Positions 9,035-18,238 of a stretch of 64,000 bases of DNA are shown piece after piece. The stretch's first letter is position 1. The number at the start of each line of letters is the position of its first letter. The DNA lies in the NCBI GenBank assembly GCA_016721085.1, contig JADKJI010000063.1, positions 339,790 through 403,789 on the forward strand. The letters run 5' to 3'. The notes below the pieces were generated by a model. The model made no database searches. It was not told the DNA's origin and saw only the letters and a list, made by a program, of their open reading frames with translations. A program made the translations under genes and the position numbers. Origin of the DNA: Chitinophagaceae bacterium (GTDB taxonomy: Bacteria > Bacteroidota > Bacteroidia > Chitinophagales > Chitinophagaceae).

Positions 9035-11236
9035 TTACTTTTCTGTATCCATTGCCTTGCGATAGGCTTTTATAAAAAGTGCCCCCATATTCTTGAATGG
9101 AGGAATATAATCGTCGAATTTTTCTTTGGCATCACCTGTAGTAAACTTGCTACCCAATTCTTTCCACATTCCAATCCAGTCAATATTCTTTCCTGCAAGC
9201 AACGAACTGTTCATTGCCTGTAATATGGGTTCATTAACATGCATGGTTCCCGTTTGCTTGGAAGAGATTATGTGAGCATCGTTACTGATAGATAAAACTT
9301 CATTGATATTATTATAACCCCCACAGGATCCCAATATCACAATCCTTGCTGTTGGCATGATTCTTTTCATAGTAGACTGGACATGAAAGCTATGTCCTCT
9401 ATGAATAAAGATGCTTGGCTGTAACTTATGATCGAAAAGATAATCTGTGAGGTGATTGATGGCTGTTTCTTCCGGGTCGTTCTCTCCCATCAATGGTTTA
9501 TTGGCATATATCTGAATCAATTTCCCTTTTGCCGTGCTTATACCAACCCATTCACTATTCTCTACAATCTTCCAATTAGGATTATTGCGGAACATACCCA
9601 TAAAGCTGGCAAAGGAATTCTGTCCGTCCTTATCTTCATCACCATAAAAGAATGCCTGCATCACAATCCTTCCGCTATCATCTTTCAATGATTTATAATC
9701 TACTGTGTATACCGGAGGAATACCCAATGTTTCAGAAAGATTGATCTTACTGGTGGTGTCGGCCGATTCAAAAAGAACACTCAGGATATTATAGATAACC
9801 TTCCCTTTCTTACTATCCGTTTTTGTACTTTTTTCAAGATTCCACCTTACTTCGGCTTTTATGAATTCAGCCAGTTCGGCGTTCTTATCCATGATACTAC
9901 TATAAGAATCCGCCACGTCTACCGCTTCTTCAGTTCCCTCTGTCTTTTCTAACCCAATTACAAAGGCCTTCATAAGCACACTGGCATTTTCCTTTTCCAT
10001 CCTACCCAAAAAATCGTTCAGGGTATTATATCCTGCACACATCTTGATGAACTTCCTGAAATAATCTCCATTTACACTTAACAAAAGACTATCCCCTCTT
10101 GGATTTGTCATTCTCTGGAATATTCTCGGATAAACACCTTTTACAAAACTGGAAGTATAAATCTGGTCTTCGCTCAATACAGCTATATAGTATAATTCGG
10201 GGGCGCTAAGTCCTTCCAATCTTTTGAATCGAATGGCCTCATTGTCTACCGAGTGAAGGGCATTAATCTCGTTTACAAAATATTCTTTTGCTTTTCGGGC
10301 CATCATAGACGTGAGGGCCTTCATTTCCCGAGCCGTGTCTTTTAATGGCGGCAATAGCCGTCCTGCATACTCAACTCTGGTTTGAACCATCAACCTGAAA
10401 TAAGCCAGGTCGTTTTCTTTCACTTTATCTATCTCCTCAATGGTAATCTTACCTCTTAAAAGATTTTCAAGGAAAGGGAAATATAACCTACCGCTTTTAC
10501 TGGTGGCCATTTGGGAAATAAGATGAACCAGTGTATCGGGATGTCTTCTGATGCGTGCACCCAGCTCATCTCTGGCCTGAGCATAATCGTATAATTTAGA
10601 GATATCCCGATAGGCAGCCACTTTAATGAGGCTGTCGGTAAAATAGGTATTAGAGTAATTGCGCAAGACCTTCAGTATGTCATCGGGGTGCAATCCGCAG
10701 TATTTCCTGATTAGTTCGAGTCTTGTTGGAGCAACTCCTATATTTTCGGATGGATACAGAAAACATTCAACCAGGATTTTTCCAACCCCATATTCCTGTT
10801 TATCGAGAACGGGTTGAATGCTCTCATTTTTAAAATCAAGAACCATACACTCTTCAAAAGCCTTCACCAGAGAAGGGGCCTGAGCTATCGAATAGTCCTT
10901 ATTTCTCCAATTTTCGTTGAACCCTTTGAGCATCGATTCAAGGCTACGGAGATATTTCTTTTTGATATTGCTTGTGTATTGGGAATCGATTTCCAATTGA
11001 CGCTGTAATTCATCCACTCGATGAATTAGTGCTTCTTTTACATGGAGATTGATGGAGGGATCTTCTGAAAGAGCCACCACACCCTCTTCATTCAGCAGTT
11101 TTTGCTGTTGTTTATCTACGTTTTCATGCCATAAGAGCCTGTCGGTAGCTATTTTAATAGGGGCTGTATCCTGCGCCGACAGGAAATTGGCAACAAAAAC
11201 AACAAAAGAGGCAGTAAGGAATAAACATTTCATCAT
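9035..11236 (-). CDS. Exported protein with clan-CD-like His/Cys pair
   Basis: I do not recognise a named family. The 733 residues start with a signal peptide (MMKCLFLTASFVVFVANFLS, then AQ). Residues ~30-520 are helical and charged, without known motifs. The C-terminal ~150 residues look like a divergent caspase-fold peptidase: a strand then SIFIHRGHSFH (His near 611-616), about 25 residues, then a strand ending VILGSCGGYN (Cys near 638), followed by an alternating tail with HIISSKQTGT and an ...NSSLLAGKNI helix. This order (strand-HxGH, strand-xSCG) is that of CHAT, caspase and gingipain-type enzymes of clan CD. The match is by eye only. It is monocistronic, 84 bp from the ABC gene start. 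Confidence 0.7.
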   Translation of the reverse strand: MMKCLFLTASFVVFVANFLSAQDTAPIKIATDRLLWHENVDKQQQKLLNEEGVVALSEDPSINLHVKEALIHRVDELQRQLEIDSQYTSNIKKKYLRSLESMLKGFNENWRNKDYSIAQAPSLVKAFEECMVLDFKNESIQPVLDKQEYGVGKILVECFLYPSENIGVAPTRLELIRKYCGLHPDDILKVLRNYSNTYFTDSLIKVAAYRDISKLYDYAQARDELGARIRRHPDTLVHLISQMATSKSGRLYFPFLENLLRGKITIEEIDKVKENDLAYFRLMVQTRVEYAGRLLPPLKDTAREMKALTSMMARKAKEYFVNEINALHSVDNEAIRFKRLEGLSAPELYYIAVLSEDQIYTSSFVKGVYPRIFQRMTNPRGDSLLLSVNGDYFRKFIKMCAGYNTLNDFLGRMEKENASVLMKAFVIGLEKTEGTEEAVDVADSYSSIMDKNAELAEFIKAEVRWNLEKSTKTDSKKGKVIYNILSVLFESADTTSKINLSETLGIPPVYTVDYKSLKDDSGRIVMQAFFYGDEDKDGQNSFASFMGMFRNNPNWKIVENSEWVGISTAKGKLIQIYANKPLMGENDPEETAINHLTDYLFDHKLQPSIFIHRGHSFHVQSTMKRIMPTARIVILGSCGGYNNINEVLSISNDAHIISSKQTGTMHVNEPILQAMNSSLLAGKNIDWIGMWKELGSKFTTGDAKEKFDDYIPPFKNMGALFIKAYRKAMDTEK

Positions 11237-11480
11237 AAAAGCCGGGTGCTGATCAGGTTCGCAAAAATACTACCAAATAAGTGTATAGAACGTAAGACCT
11301 TTAAAAGCCGTATTTAGTGGCTTAACAATTTGCTAATAAAGATTTAGCGTAAAACCCTTACCTGATGCGCTTCTTAGCTATAAAACACTTCAATAAGTCC
11401 GTATTAAGAAATTGTGAACTCAGTATGAAGAATTTTCCCCTGTTGTTCATTTCAGTACGTTTGTAAAAATATTGCTAAAA
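11237..11480. promoter_or_regulatory. Divergent promoter region of the response-regulator gene
   Basis: Plus-strand TACGTTTG at 11456-11463 matches TAnnTTTG exactly and lies 17 bp before the ATG at 11481. TTAACA-like hexamers at 11322, 11333 and 11344 are 11 bp apart but lie more than 100 bp upstream and out of phase with the -7 element, so they are not claimed as an operator. Confidence 0.55.
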
Positions 11481-12161
11481 ATGGATGGAAAAGGGCAAAA
11501 AATACTGATTGCAGATGATGAGCCGGATATCCTTGAGATTATCCAGTACAATTTGCAGAAAGAGGGATACGAAGTTATAACAGCCCGCGATGGAGATGAA
11601 GCCCTCACCAAGGCCAAGACCCATAAGCCAGAACTGATAATTCTGGACATCATGATGCCGCGTAAGAACGGGGTGGAAGTTTGCGAACTGCTCCGTATGC
11701 AACCCGCCTTTAAAGAAACCCTTATTATATTCCTGACGGCATTAAGCGATGAAGGCTCACATATAAAAGGGCTGGAATCGGGAGCGGACGACTATGTTAG
11801 CAAACCTATCAGTCCAAAAGTGCTTGTAAGCCGCGTTAATGCCTTATTCAGAAGACTTCATAAAAAACCGGTTGAATCAATTATCAAAATTGATAATGTT
11901 GAAATTGATCCTCAGAAATTCGATGTAAGGGTAGATGGGAAGAGTATTATTCTCGCCAAAAAGGAATTCGAATTACTACATCTTCTTGCCTCACGCCCAG
12001 GACGTGTTTTTCTCCGAAATGAGATACTAAGCCAGATCTGGGGTAATGAAGTAATTGTAGGCGACCGCACCATTGACGTTCATATCAGAAAAGTAAGGCA
12101 AAAACTGGGTCTCGATTGTATCACCACTGTAAAAGGTGTTGGGTACAAATTTGATTTGTAG
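11481..12161 (+). CDS. phoB: PhoB-like response regulator (OmpR family)
   Basis: DNA-binding half of a two-component system. From the ATG at 11481 the protein has 226 residues. The receiver domain covers ~1-120, with the acidic pair D12-D13, phospho-acceptor Asp56 in LIILDIMMP, a Thr in FLTAL and Lys in YVSKPISP. The C-terminal winged helix covers ~130-226 and carries the usual FELLHLLASRPGRVF and the TIDVHIRKVRQKL recognition region. A TTG three codons earlier is less likely than this ATG. The kinase gene starts 13 bp downstream. The phosphate role is inferred from family resemblance and from the surrounding phosphorus genes with 11-bp repeat operators. Confidence 0.8.
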   Translation: MDGKGQKILIADDEPDILEIIQYNLQKEGYEVITARDGDEALTKAKTHKPELIILDIMMPRKNGVEVCELLRMQPAFKETLIIFLTALSDEGSHIKGLESGADDYVSKPISPKVLVSRVNALFRRLHKKPVESIIKIDNVEIDPQKFDVRVDGKSIILAKKEFELLHLLASRPGRVFLRNEILSQIWGNEVIVGDRTIDVHIRKVRQKLGLDCITTVKGVGYKFDL

Positions 12162-12174
12162 TTTTGCAACCAGC

Positions 12175-13223
12175 ATGTTCTCCACAAAAAACCTTTCACC
12201 CCGACAATTATCAGCTTTTACGGCTGGTATCCTTTCTATACCTATTGCTCTGGGTATTTGGTGGCTCACGGGTAATTGGAAAATTGGAGTTGGCTCTTTC
12301 GTATTGGTTTTCGCAGGAAGCTATGGATTAGTGCTTTTCACCCTCGAGCGATTCATTTATAGTAAAATAAAGCTCATTTATAAACTGATTCACCAAACCA
12401 AGGCTACGAAAAGGGAAGAAGTCTACTACAAATACATTCTTCCAAAAAGAGTATTGATGAAGTGAGGGAAGATGTGGAAGCCTGGGGAGAGAAGCAACAG
12501 CAGGAAATTGAAATACTACAAAAGAATGAGGCTTATCGGAAAGAATTCCTCCAAAACCTGGCTCACGAGTTCAAAACCCCGATTTTCGCTATCCAGGGTT
12601 ATGTTGATACCCTTTTAGGTGGTGCCATAGAGGACGAAACCGTTAGCCGGAAGTTCCTTGAAAAAGCGGCCAAAAATACCACCCGATTGGTGAACCTCGT
12701 AAGCGATCTGGATGAGATATCAAGACTGGAATCGGGTGAGCAGCTTTTATACAAACAGCCTTTTATAATACAGGATCTCATTCTTGAAAGCTTTGACTCA
12801 CTGACTATTAAAACCCAGGCAAAGAATATTCAGGGAAGTATCAAAAAAGGCTGCGAAACACCAATTACCGTTTTTGCCGACAAGGAAAAGATTAAGCAGG
12901 TATTGCTTAACCTGATTGAGAATGCTTCCAAATATGGCAAAATCGATGGACAGATTATTGCCAGCGTTTACAGGACCGATGAGCATCATGTATTAGTTGA
13001 AATCAGTGACGACGGTATAGGAATTGAAGAAGAACACCTACCCCGCATATTCGAACGTTTTTACCGAACCGATGCTGCCCGAAGTCGCGATAAAGGGGGT
13101 ACCGGACTGGGACTGGCCATTTGCAAACATATAGTTGAAGCGCATGGGGAAACCATACATGTGCGCAGCACGCCAGATGTAGGTACCACCATCGGTTTTA
13201 CACTTCCCACAAAGAGGGACTGA
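12175..13223 (+). pseudogene. phoR: PhoR-like sensor histidine kinase, 1-bp frameshift
   Basis: Membrane sensor kinase partner of the preceding regulator. The N-terminal part (from ATG 12175) has two membrane helices (AFTAGILSIPIALGIWW and VGSFVLVFAGSYGLVLF) with almost no periplasmic loop. The H-box is NLAHEFKTP, followed by the N-box NLIENASKYG, DDGIGI and GGTGLGLAI. The two parts are in different frames: after YYKYILPK the frame breaks in a run of five A at 12444-12448; adding one A restores KKSIDEVREDVEAW. All catalytic motifs lie after the break, so the gene is inactive as written. It may equally be a sequencing error in a homopolymer. No canonical slippery heptamer is present. Confidence 0.85.
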
Positions 13224-13357
13224 AGTTCCCAAATATCATGAAGCTCCGTTAATACCCTTCTTTCGCCCTAGGCATAATCACTTATTTATGGCAGATAGTA
13301 CCTCTCAGGTATATGATATACATAAATATTGATGTTAATGGAGTATAATCCATCACC

Positions 13358-14533
13358 ATGAAAACCCGGAACTGGCTTTGGGCAGTGAGTTTGCTTCTGA
13401 CAACTCCTTCCGTGACACAATCACAGACCTGCGTTGACGCGCCAAAGACGATCACCTACGATACAGTTGTAGTGGGTTCGGGCAATTCATTCAATACATT
13501 CACTTTTCCAAAATTCGATCCTTTAATGGGAACCTTAATGAATGTTTCCCTTAGAACAGAAATTACATTACAATATGGATTTGAGCTGGAAAACCGAGAG
13601 CCCATGACTATCCCGAATTATCGTGTAAGAGTGTTCCGTGATGATGAAATAACCAGTAGTACTCTAAATCCCAGTTTGTTCTATTCTTTCTCAAGAAATT
13701 TTGGCCCATATTCACTAACTGCATGGGATGGTATTGATGGATCAGGGACAGACTATAGAATTGTTCCACTTACCTATGTCGTAAATCATTCAATACAAAC
13801 TTTTACGGCTTTTAATACAGCCGATTTCATGGGTGCAGGAGATGTAAGTTTCGATTATTCAGCCAGCAGTTATTCAACAGTATTGGGTAGTGTAAACTAT
13901 CATTTTAACCCATTTGCAAAAGACACCATTCACTTTAGTATCACTTATAATTATTGCCCAAGTTGGTTCCTGAAAGCAGACCTCACAAGCTTTACAGCCA
14001 CCAAAGCAAGAGATAATAATATTATATTACAGTGGATCACACAAAACGAAACCCCAGACAGAATATATGAAGTACAGCAAAGCTTTGATGGACGTAATTT
14101 CCAGACTATTGGAAAAAAACTGGCTCAATCCAATTCCGTTGGTGCCGGTTCCTATACCTACAACTACAACATACCACCAACCAATGATCATCAACAGATC
14201 ATATTCAGACTAAAACAAATAGAAAAAGACGGCACTGCTAAATACTCACCAGTACGAACAGTTGCTTTAGATGCCATTGACGGAAATGATATACAACTGT
14301 ATCCAAATCCTGCAACCACCGGCACCCGCATCCAATTCAGTAATCAGATTAGAAGTAATTGGAGAGTTGAAATGATTTCGACTTCAGGTGCAATTGTTAA
14401 AAGGTTTTATTTCAACAATACTACCGTGGGAAGACTGGAAGGATTGGAAACATTACCAAGAGGCATCTATATCATAAAAGCTACTGATACAAAAACACAA
14501 GTGGTTTATGAAAAGAGACTGGTGAAACAATAG
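13358..14533 (+). CDS. Exported protein with type IX sorting domain
   Basis: The 391 residues start with a signal peptide (MKTRNWLWAVSLLLTTPSV, then TQSQT). The middle (~25-205) is beta-rich and of unknown function; a following ~90-residue segment is fibronectin-like (ILQWITQNETPDRIYEVQQS). The last ~75 residues form a type A T9SS sorting domain: LYPNPATTGTRIQFSN, then GIYIIKATD and a basic end KRLVKQ. The product should be secreted or attached to the cell surface through T9SS. It is a single gene between phoR and the converging phosphonate operon. Confidence 0.85.
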   Translation: MKTRNWLWAVSLLLTTPSVTQSQTCVDAPKTITYDTVVVGSGNSFNTFTFPKFDPLMGTLMNVSLRTEITLQYGFELENREPMTIPNYRVRVFRDDEITSSTLNPSLFYSFSRNFGPYSLTAWDGIDGSGTDYRIVPLTYVVNHSIQTFTAFNTADFMGAGDVSFDYSASSYSTVLGSVNYHFNPFAKDTIHFSITYNYCPSWFLKADLTSFTATKARDNNIILQWITQNETPDRIYEVQQSFDGRNFQTIGKKLAQSNSVGAGSYTYNYNIPPTNDHQQIIFRLKQIEKDGTAKYSPVRTVALDAIDGNDIQLYPNPATTGTRIQFSNQIRSNWRVEMISTSGAIVKRFYFNNTTVGRLEGLETLPRGIYIIKATDTKTQVVYEKRLVKQ

Positions 14534-14535
14534 GG

Positions 14536-15660
14536 TTAGAATCCAGCAACAGTTTCTTCAGCTAAGCCAAAGCTTAGCGTCATTCCTGCTCCTCCCAAAC
14601 CATTGAGTATATAAACTCCAGATGATGGGTTTAGCAATATTTCTGTTCCTCCATTAGTAAGTTTTGGATAAACTCCATTCCATGTTTCAATGATACTATT
14701 ATCCTTGAATCGGGTAAACTCCATAAGGTAATCTAGAATCAACGAATTTATCTTTTCCCTGTCAAATGGATCAGGAGTAAGTCCGTATTCATGCGAATCT
14801 CCAACAGTAAGTTCTCCGGTTTGGTTTTGGGAAACCATCACATGAATTCCCCAATCCATATACTCTTTCATGGTTTCAGAAAATCTTTTCTTCACCGTTG
14901 CTAAAGAGGGAGCAGCCTCAAAACTTTTATAATGAGCAAGGGAAAGTCCACCACATAATGCCGGACCAATCCGCCAATTATCGGGTTGCGCCTTCATACG
15001 CATCATTTGCAGTTTACATTTTGTAATTGGCAGAGAGGCAAAAATTTCTGGAAACAATAACTCAAAATCGGCACCATTACAAACAACAACCAGATCGGCT
15101 TTTATGATATCACCTGAAGCCGTTATAACTGAAGTGTCCTTTACCGCTTGAACAGCAGTATGCCAGTCGAATGTAATTGCAAATTTCTCCTGTAAATATT
15201 CGGGTAAAGATCCGATTGCCTTTCTTGGATCAACAATAACTTCATCTGCACTGAATAATCCACCCAAACAACCCTCTGAAACTGCTGCAGGAGATTTTTC
15301 GTAAACCTGAGAAGGGTTTAGCAATCGAATATTCCTGTCCTCTTTAAATATTTCATAGAGTTCTTGTAATACAAGCCATTCATCGGGGTGATACGCAAGA
15401 TGAATACTTCCAACGGCATCATGCCAAAAAGCACCGGAATCACTAATTTCTTGCCATATGCTTCTACTACGCATAGCTCTATCATATAACTTACCTGAAG
15501 GTTGTCCAACCGGCCAAACCATTCCGAAATTTCTTATGGAAGCCCCAACAGCTCTTTGGTTCTTCTCAATAATTCTAACCTTATAGCCTTTTAATGCAAG
15601 GGCTCTTGCCGTTGCTAAACCTACAATACCGGCTCCGATTACAATAGCTGAATTTTTCAT
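14536..15660 (-). CDS. FAD oxidoreductase of the phosphonate cluster
   Basis: DAO-fold flavoprotein, 374 residues. The FAD-binding GxGxxG motif is at the N-terminus (VIGAGIVGLATARALALKG), followed by an acidic residue in RIIEKN, and the C-terminus has the second dinucleotide signature (GVYILNGLGGAGMTLSFGLA). It resembles the TIGR03364 family, which travels with phosphonate catabolism genes; related enzymes oxidise amino-phosphonates or their N-methyl forms to phosphono-aldehydes. The substrate here is inference. It is the last gene of the operon, 5 bp after the transporter gene, and ends 3 bp from the converging T9SS gene. Confidence 0.8.
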   Translation of the reverse strand: MKNSAIVIGAGIVGLATARALALKGYKVRIIEKNQRAVGASIRNFGMVWPVGQPSGKLYDRAMRSRSIWQEISDSGAFWHDAVGSIHLAYHPDEWLVLQELYEIFKEDRNIRLLNPSQVYEKSPAAVSEGCLGGLFSADEVIVDPRKAIGSLPEYLQEKFAITFDWHTAVQAVKDTSVITASGDIIKADLVVVCNGADFELLFPEIFASLPITKCKLQMMRMKAQPDNWRIGPALCGGLSLAHYKSFEAAPSLATVKKRFSETMKEYMDWGIHVMVSQNQTGELTVGDSHEYGLTPDPFDREKINSLILDYLMEFTRFKDNSIIETWNGVYPKLTNGGTEILLNPSSGVYILNGLGGAGMTLSFGLAEETVAGF

Positions 15661-15664
15661 TTAA

Positions 15665-16939
15665 CTATTTTGAAAGTTTATGTTTCTTGCCAAAATAAAA
15701 AAGAGAAATAAATGTACCTGCAACGCCTACAACTGCGAAGAAAAGTACAGCAGTAGAATAAAAAGAAACCCAATTAAGCTGTACTTTAAGTATCTCCTTC
15801 GACAATACAACACTCATACTACCCAGATAACCCCAGGCATCTGCCAGATATATTAAAAATCCAACGTTGCCAACAATTTTAAAAGAAGCAATCAACCTTT
15901 CGAATAAGATACAATTGAAAGGAATATAGCCCATGTATAAACCCATACCTACCAATTGCATCCATAAAGCACCATTCAAAAGATTCATCTGAAAAAGAAG
16001 CGATGAAATACCAGCCAATAAAAAACCTGCTATGATTACTGCATGAGCCCATTGTAATGCCTTGAAATTATTCTTCACTAAAACCAGGAGACTCATTATC
16101 GCCAAAACCGCGATGGATGTTATGGTTTCAGTAGTGGTATATATTGCTGGCTTATTCCCGTAGCCCAATTCGTTCCACATATTCGACATAAAATTATCCC
16201 TTATATCTCTCATAACTGTAAGGAAAACATAAGTGATGGTTAGCACCAACAAACCCAATCCGAAACGATGAAGTAATACCAGACGACTTTCCTTATTCAT
16301 CGGCAATCGAACAGTCCTTTCAGCTATATCCCTATCATCGGGTAATGGAATTTTTTCCAACAGATAAATAAAGACTAATAATGGCAAGGCAAATACTAAT
16401 CCAGTAAGAAACCCTAGCCATGTTTCATCCACATGCCATGTATCCCTGATCCAAACAGCAACTGAACGGGTAAACCCACCTGCAAATATGAAACTAACGG
16501 CCATTGCAGCACCAATGAAATCTGTTGTTCTTCTTCCTTCAACATAACTAAATACAATTCCCCACATGAAGCCCAACATGAACCCGTTTACCAATAAGCA
16601 AATCATTCCATAAGGAGCAGGAACAACGGCAAATAAAAGCAAAGACAACCAGGCAACTCCAACAAGAATCAAACTTGTTTTCCATCGCCCCATTCGTTTC
16701 AACTCTGCAATAAATTTTATTCCGAAAAACTTACTAAGCATATACCCCACTCCCTGGCTAATAATCAATAAGGTCTGATATCGAATACCCCAATAGTTGA
16801 TTCCTTCAAATGTTGCCACAGTAAATGGTTTACGGTAGGCATACACCGAGGTATAGGTCAGAAAGGCGACTATAGCAATATAAAATGCTGTAAGCAGTTG
16901 GCGTTTATCGAGTGGAGCAGCAGTACTTTTTGCAAGCAT
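15665..16939 (-). CDS. MFS transporter (DUF5690-like)
   Basis: The 424 residues form about 12 membrane helices, with the MFS-like beginning YTSVYAYRKPFTVATFEG and a central charged loop near KIPLPDDRDIAERT. It resembles the Bacteroidota DUF5690 family, also similar to GlpT/UhpT-type organophosphate antiporters in the YRKPF start. It lies between the flavoenzyme and the HAD gene (gaps 4 and 3 bp), so it very likely imports the compound they degrade. Inner-membrane phosphonate import is my inference. Confidence 0.75.
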   Translation of the reverse strand: MLAKSTAAPLDKRQLLTAFYIAIVAFLTYTSVYAYRKPFTVATFEGINYWGIRYQTLLIISQGVGYMLSKFFGIKFIAELKRMGRWKTSLILVGVAWLSLLLFAVVPAPYGMICLLVNGFMLGFMWGIVFSYVEGRRTTDFIGAAMAVSFIFAGGFTRSVAVWIRDTWHVDETWLGFLTGLVFALPLLVFIYLLEKIPLPDDRDIAERTVRLPMNKESRLVLLHRFGLGLLVLTITYVFLTVMRDIRDNFMSNMWNELGYGNKPAIYTTTETITSIAVLAIMSLLVLVKNNFKALQWAHAVIIAGFLLAGISSLLFQMNLLNGALWMQLVGMGLYMGYIPFNCILFERLIASFKIVGNVGFLIYLADAWGYLGSMSVVLSKEILKVQLNWVSFYSTAVLFFAVVGVAGTFISLFYFGKKHKLSK

Positions 16940-16942
16940 TTA

Positions 16943-17626
16943 CTAAAGTAATGGAATAAGTTCAGACAAAGAATCAATAATAAAATCAGGTCTATATGTT
17001 TCCAATTGAGCTCTTGTATAAGCACCTGTAGTAACAGCAATTACTTTCCCACAAAGCGCTGCCCTTCCTTCCATCACATCCACTTCTGTATCTCCAACTT
17101 TCACAACAGCACTGGACTCTGTTATCCCATTCCTTTTCATCAGTTCTTTTATCATATAAGCATGCGGGCGGCCCTCTGCCACCTGATCACTGGAAATGAA
17201 GTCATCAATCATTTTACCTTTCCCCCATCCCAGTCTTACCAGAATTGTCTGGGTAATAATATCGGTGAACCCTGTATTCAGACAAACCTTTACGCCAGAT
17301 TTTCTTAAAGAAGTAAAAACCTCTTCAGCAAAAGGAAGCGGCGCCAATTCTTTATCATTCTCATAAAAAGAAACCATATTCCTTGTAAAGCTATCATGAA
17401 TTTTTTCAACCAGTCCTACATGTTCTGTAGTAGCTCCTGGACGATATAATTCAAGCAAACTTTTTACTGCATCAATCTTTCGCCAACCCATCACCTTATT
17501 CACATCATCTACAGTAACCTCAATATCGTATTCCAGAAAAGCTTGTTGAAATGTTTCTGCAATATTCCCTTTATCCTTTACTGTAGTGCCTGCAATATCA
17601 AACACTACCATTTTTGTATGCATCAT
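16943..17626 (-). CDS. PhnX-like HAD hydrolase (phosphonatase type)
   Basis: The 227-residue HAD enzyme resembles phosphonoacetaldehyde hydrolase. The nucleophile is Asp10 in VFDIAGTT, with the Ala-Gly-Thr form typical of phosphonatases. A Lys at 50 in MGWRKIDAV sits where PhnX has its Schiff-base Lys. Then follow CLNTGFTD and VGDTEVDVMEG, which bind phosphate and magnesium. It matches the TIGR03351 phosphonatase-like group rather than classical PhnX. Expected role: cleave the C-P bond of a phosphono-aldehyde to phosphate and aldehyde in the cytoplasm. It is translationally packed, 4 bp after the HD gene. Confidence 0.8.
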   Translation of the reverse strand: MMHTKMVVFDIAGTTVKDKGNIAETFQQAFLEYDIEVTVDDVNKVMGWRKIDAVKSLLELYRPGATTEHVGLVEKIHDSFTRNMVSFYENDKELAPLPFAEEVFTSLRKSGVKVCLNTGFTDIITQTILVRLGWGKGKMIDDFISSDQVAEGRPHAYMIKELMKRNGITESSAVVKVGDTEVDVMEGRAALCGKVIAVTTGAYTRAQLETYRPDFIIDSLSELIPLL

Positions 17627-17630
17627 ACCA

Positions 17631-18208
17631 TTAGTTTTTTCGAGTTTGTAAGTGTTGTATAATCATATTCCGAATGTCTTCAAGATCAGACACAGGCTGA
17701 TGTTCAATCTTTGCAGCCTCATCCCATAACCTCATTTTTATAATCAGATCGAACAAAGGATATTTCTCAAATGCTTCCGCCTCATCTTTTTCCATTCTGC
17801 CACCTTGATATTCGAGCGTTTTTTTACTGGCATCAGACAATTGTGCATAGTAATTGGGATCTTTCCAGGTGAGATAGCGTTTTGCCTCCACATGTGATTC
17901 CACCAGGCGAATTAATTTCTGAGAGAAACCGCGATCTTTTAGTAAAAAGCTCCAACTTCTTCATGGTCTTTTATTCCAAATCCATCCATTTCATTATCTC
18001 CGGTAGCAGCTTCACAGATATGGCCTATATCATGAAGGAAAGCAGCCAATATCACTTCTTCTTCAAATCCCTCCTGTTTGGCCAATTCAGCTGCCTGATA
18101 CATATGTTCGAGTTGCGTTACTTTTTCGCCAGCATATTCAGAACCACCATGAGCTTTGAAAAGCTGAATGATTTCATCTGCAATAGCAGTAGCTTGAGTT
18201 AAATTCAT
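17631..18208 (-). pseudogene. HD-domain phosphonate oxygenase-like, frameshifted
   Basis: A ~191-residue HD protein in two frames. The 5' frame, starting MNLTQATAIADEI, has HMYQAAELA and the HD motif FLHDIGH, and ends at GAFY near 17941. The 3' frame begins LKDRGFSQKLI and goes through ESHVEAKRYLTW to the end. Adding one base near 17940 joins them. It matches the TIGR03276 phosphonate-associated HD family, to which mixed-valent di-iron oxygenases such as PhnZ and TmpB belong; these cleave 1-hydroxyalkylphosphonates to carboxylate and phosphate. No PhnY-type hydroxylase gene is seen nearby. Confidence 0.8.
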
Positions 18209-18238
18209 AATGAAATACTTTTTAAATTATATCCCGTC

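Noticed and set aside
11322..11349. TTAACA / CTAATA / TTAGCG at 11-bp steps upstream of the response regulator as a Pho box
   Set aside because: More than 100 bp from the -7 element and not at 10+11n, unlike the four accepted promoters; base composition alone could give it.
12441..12466. Programmed -1 frameshift in phoR
   Set aside because: Only five A in a row and no canonical X XXY YYZ heptamer in the zero frame; a simple deletion or read error is enough.
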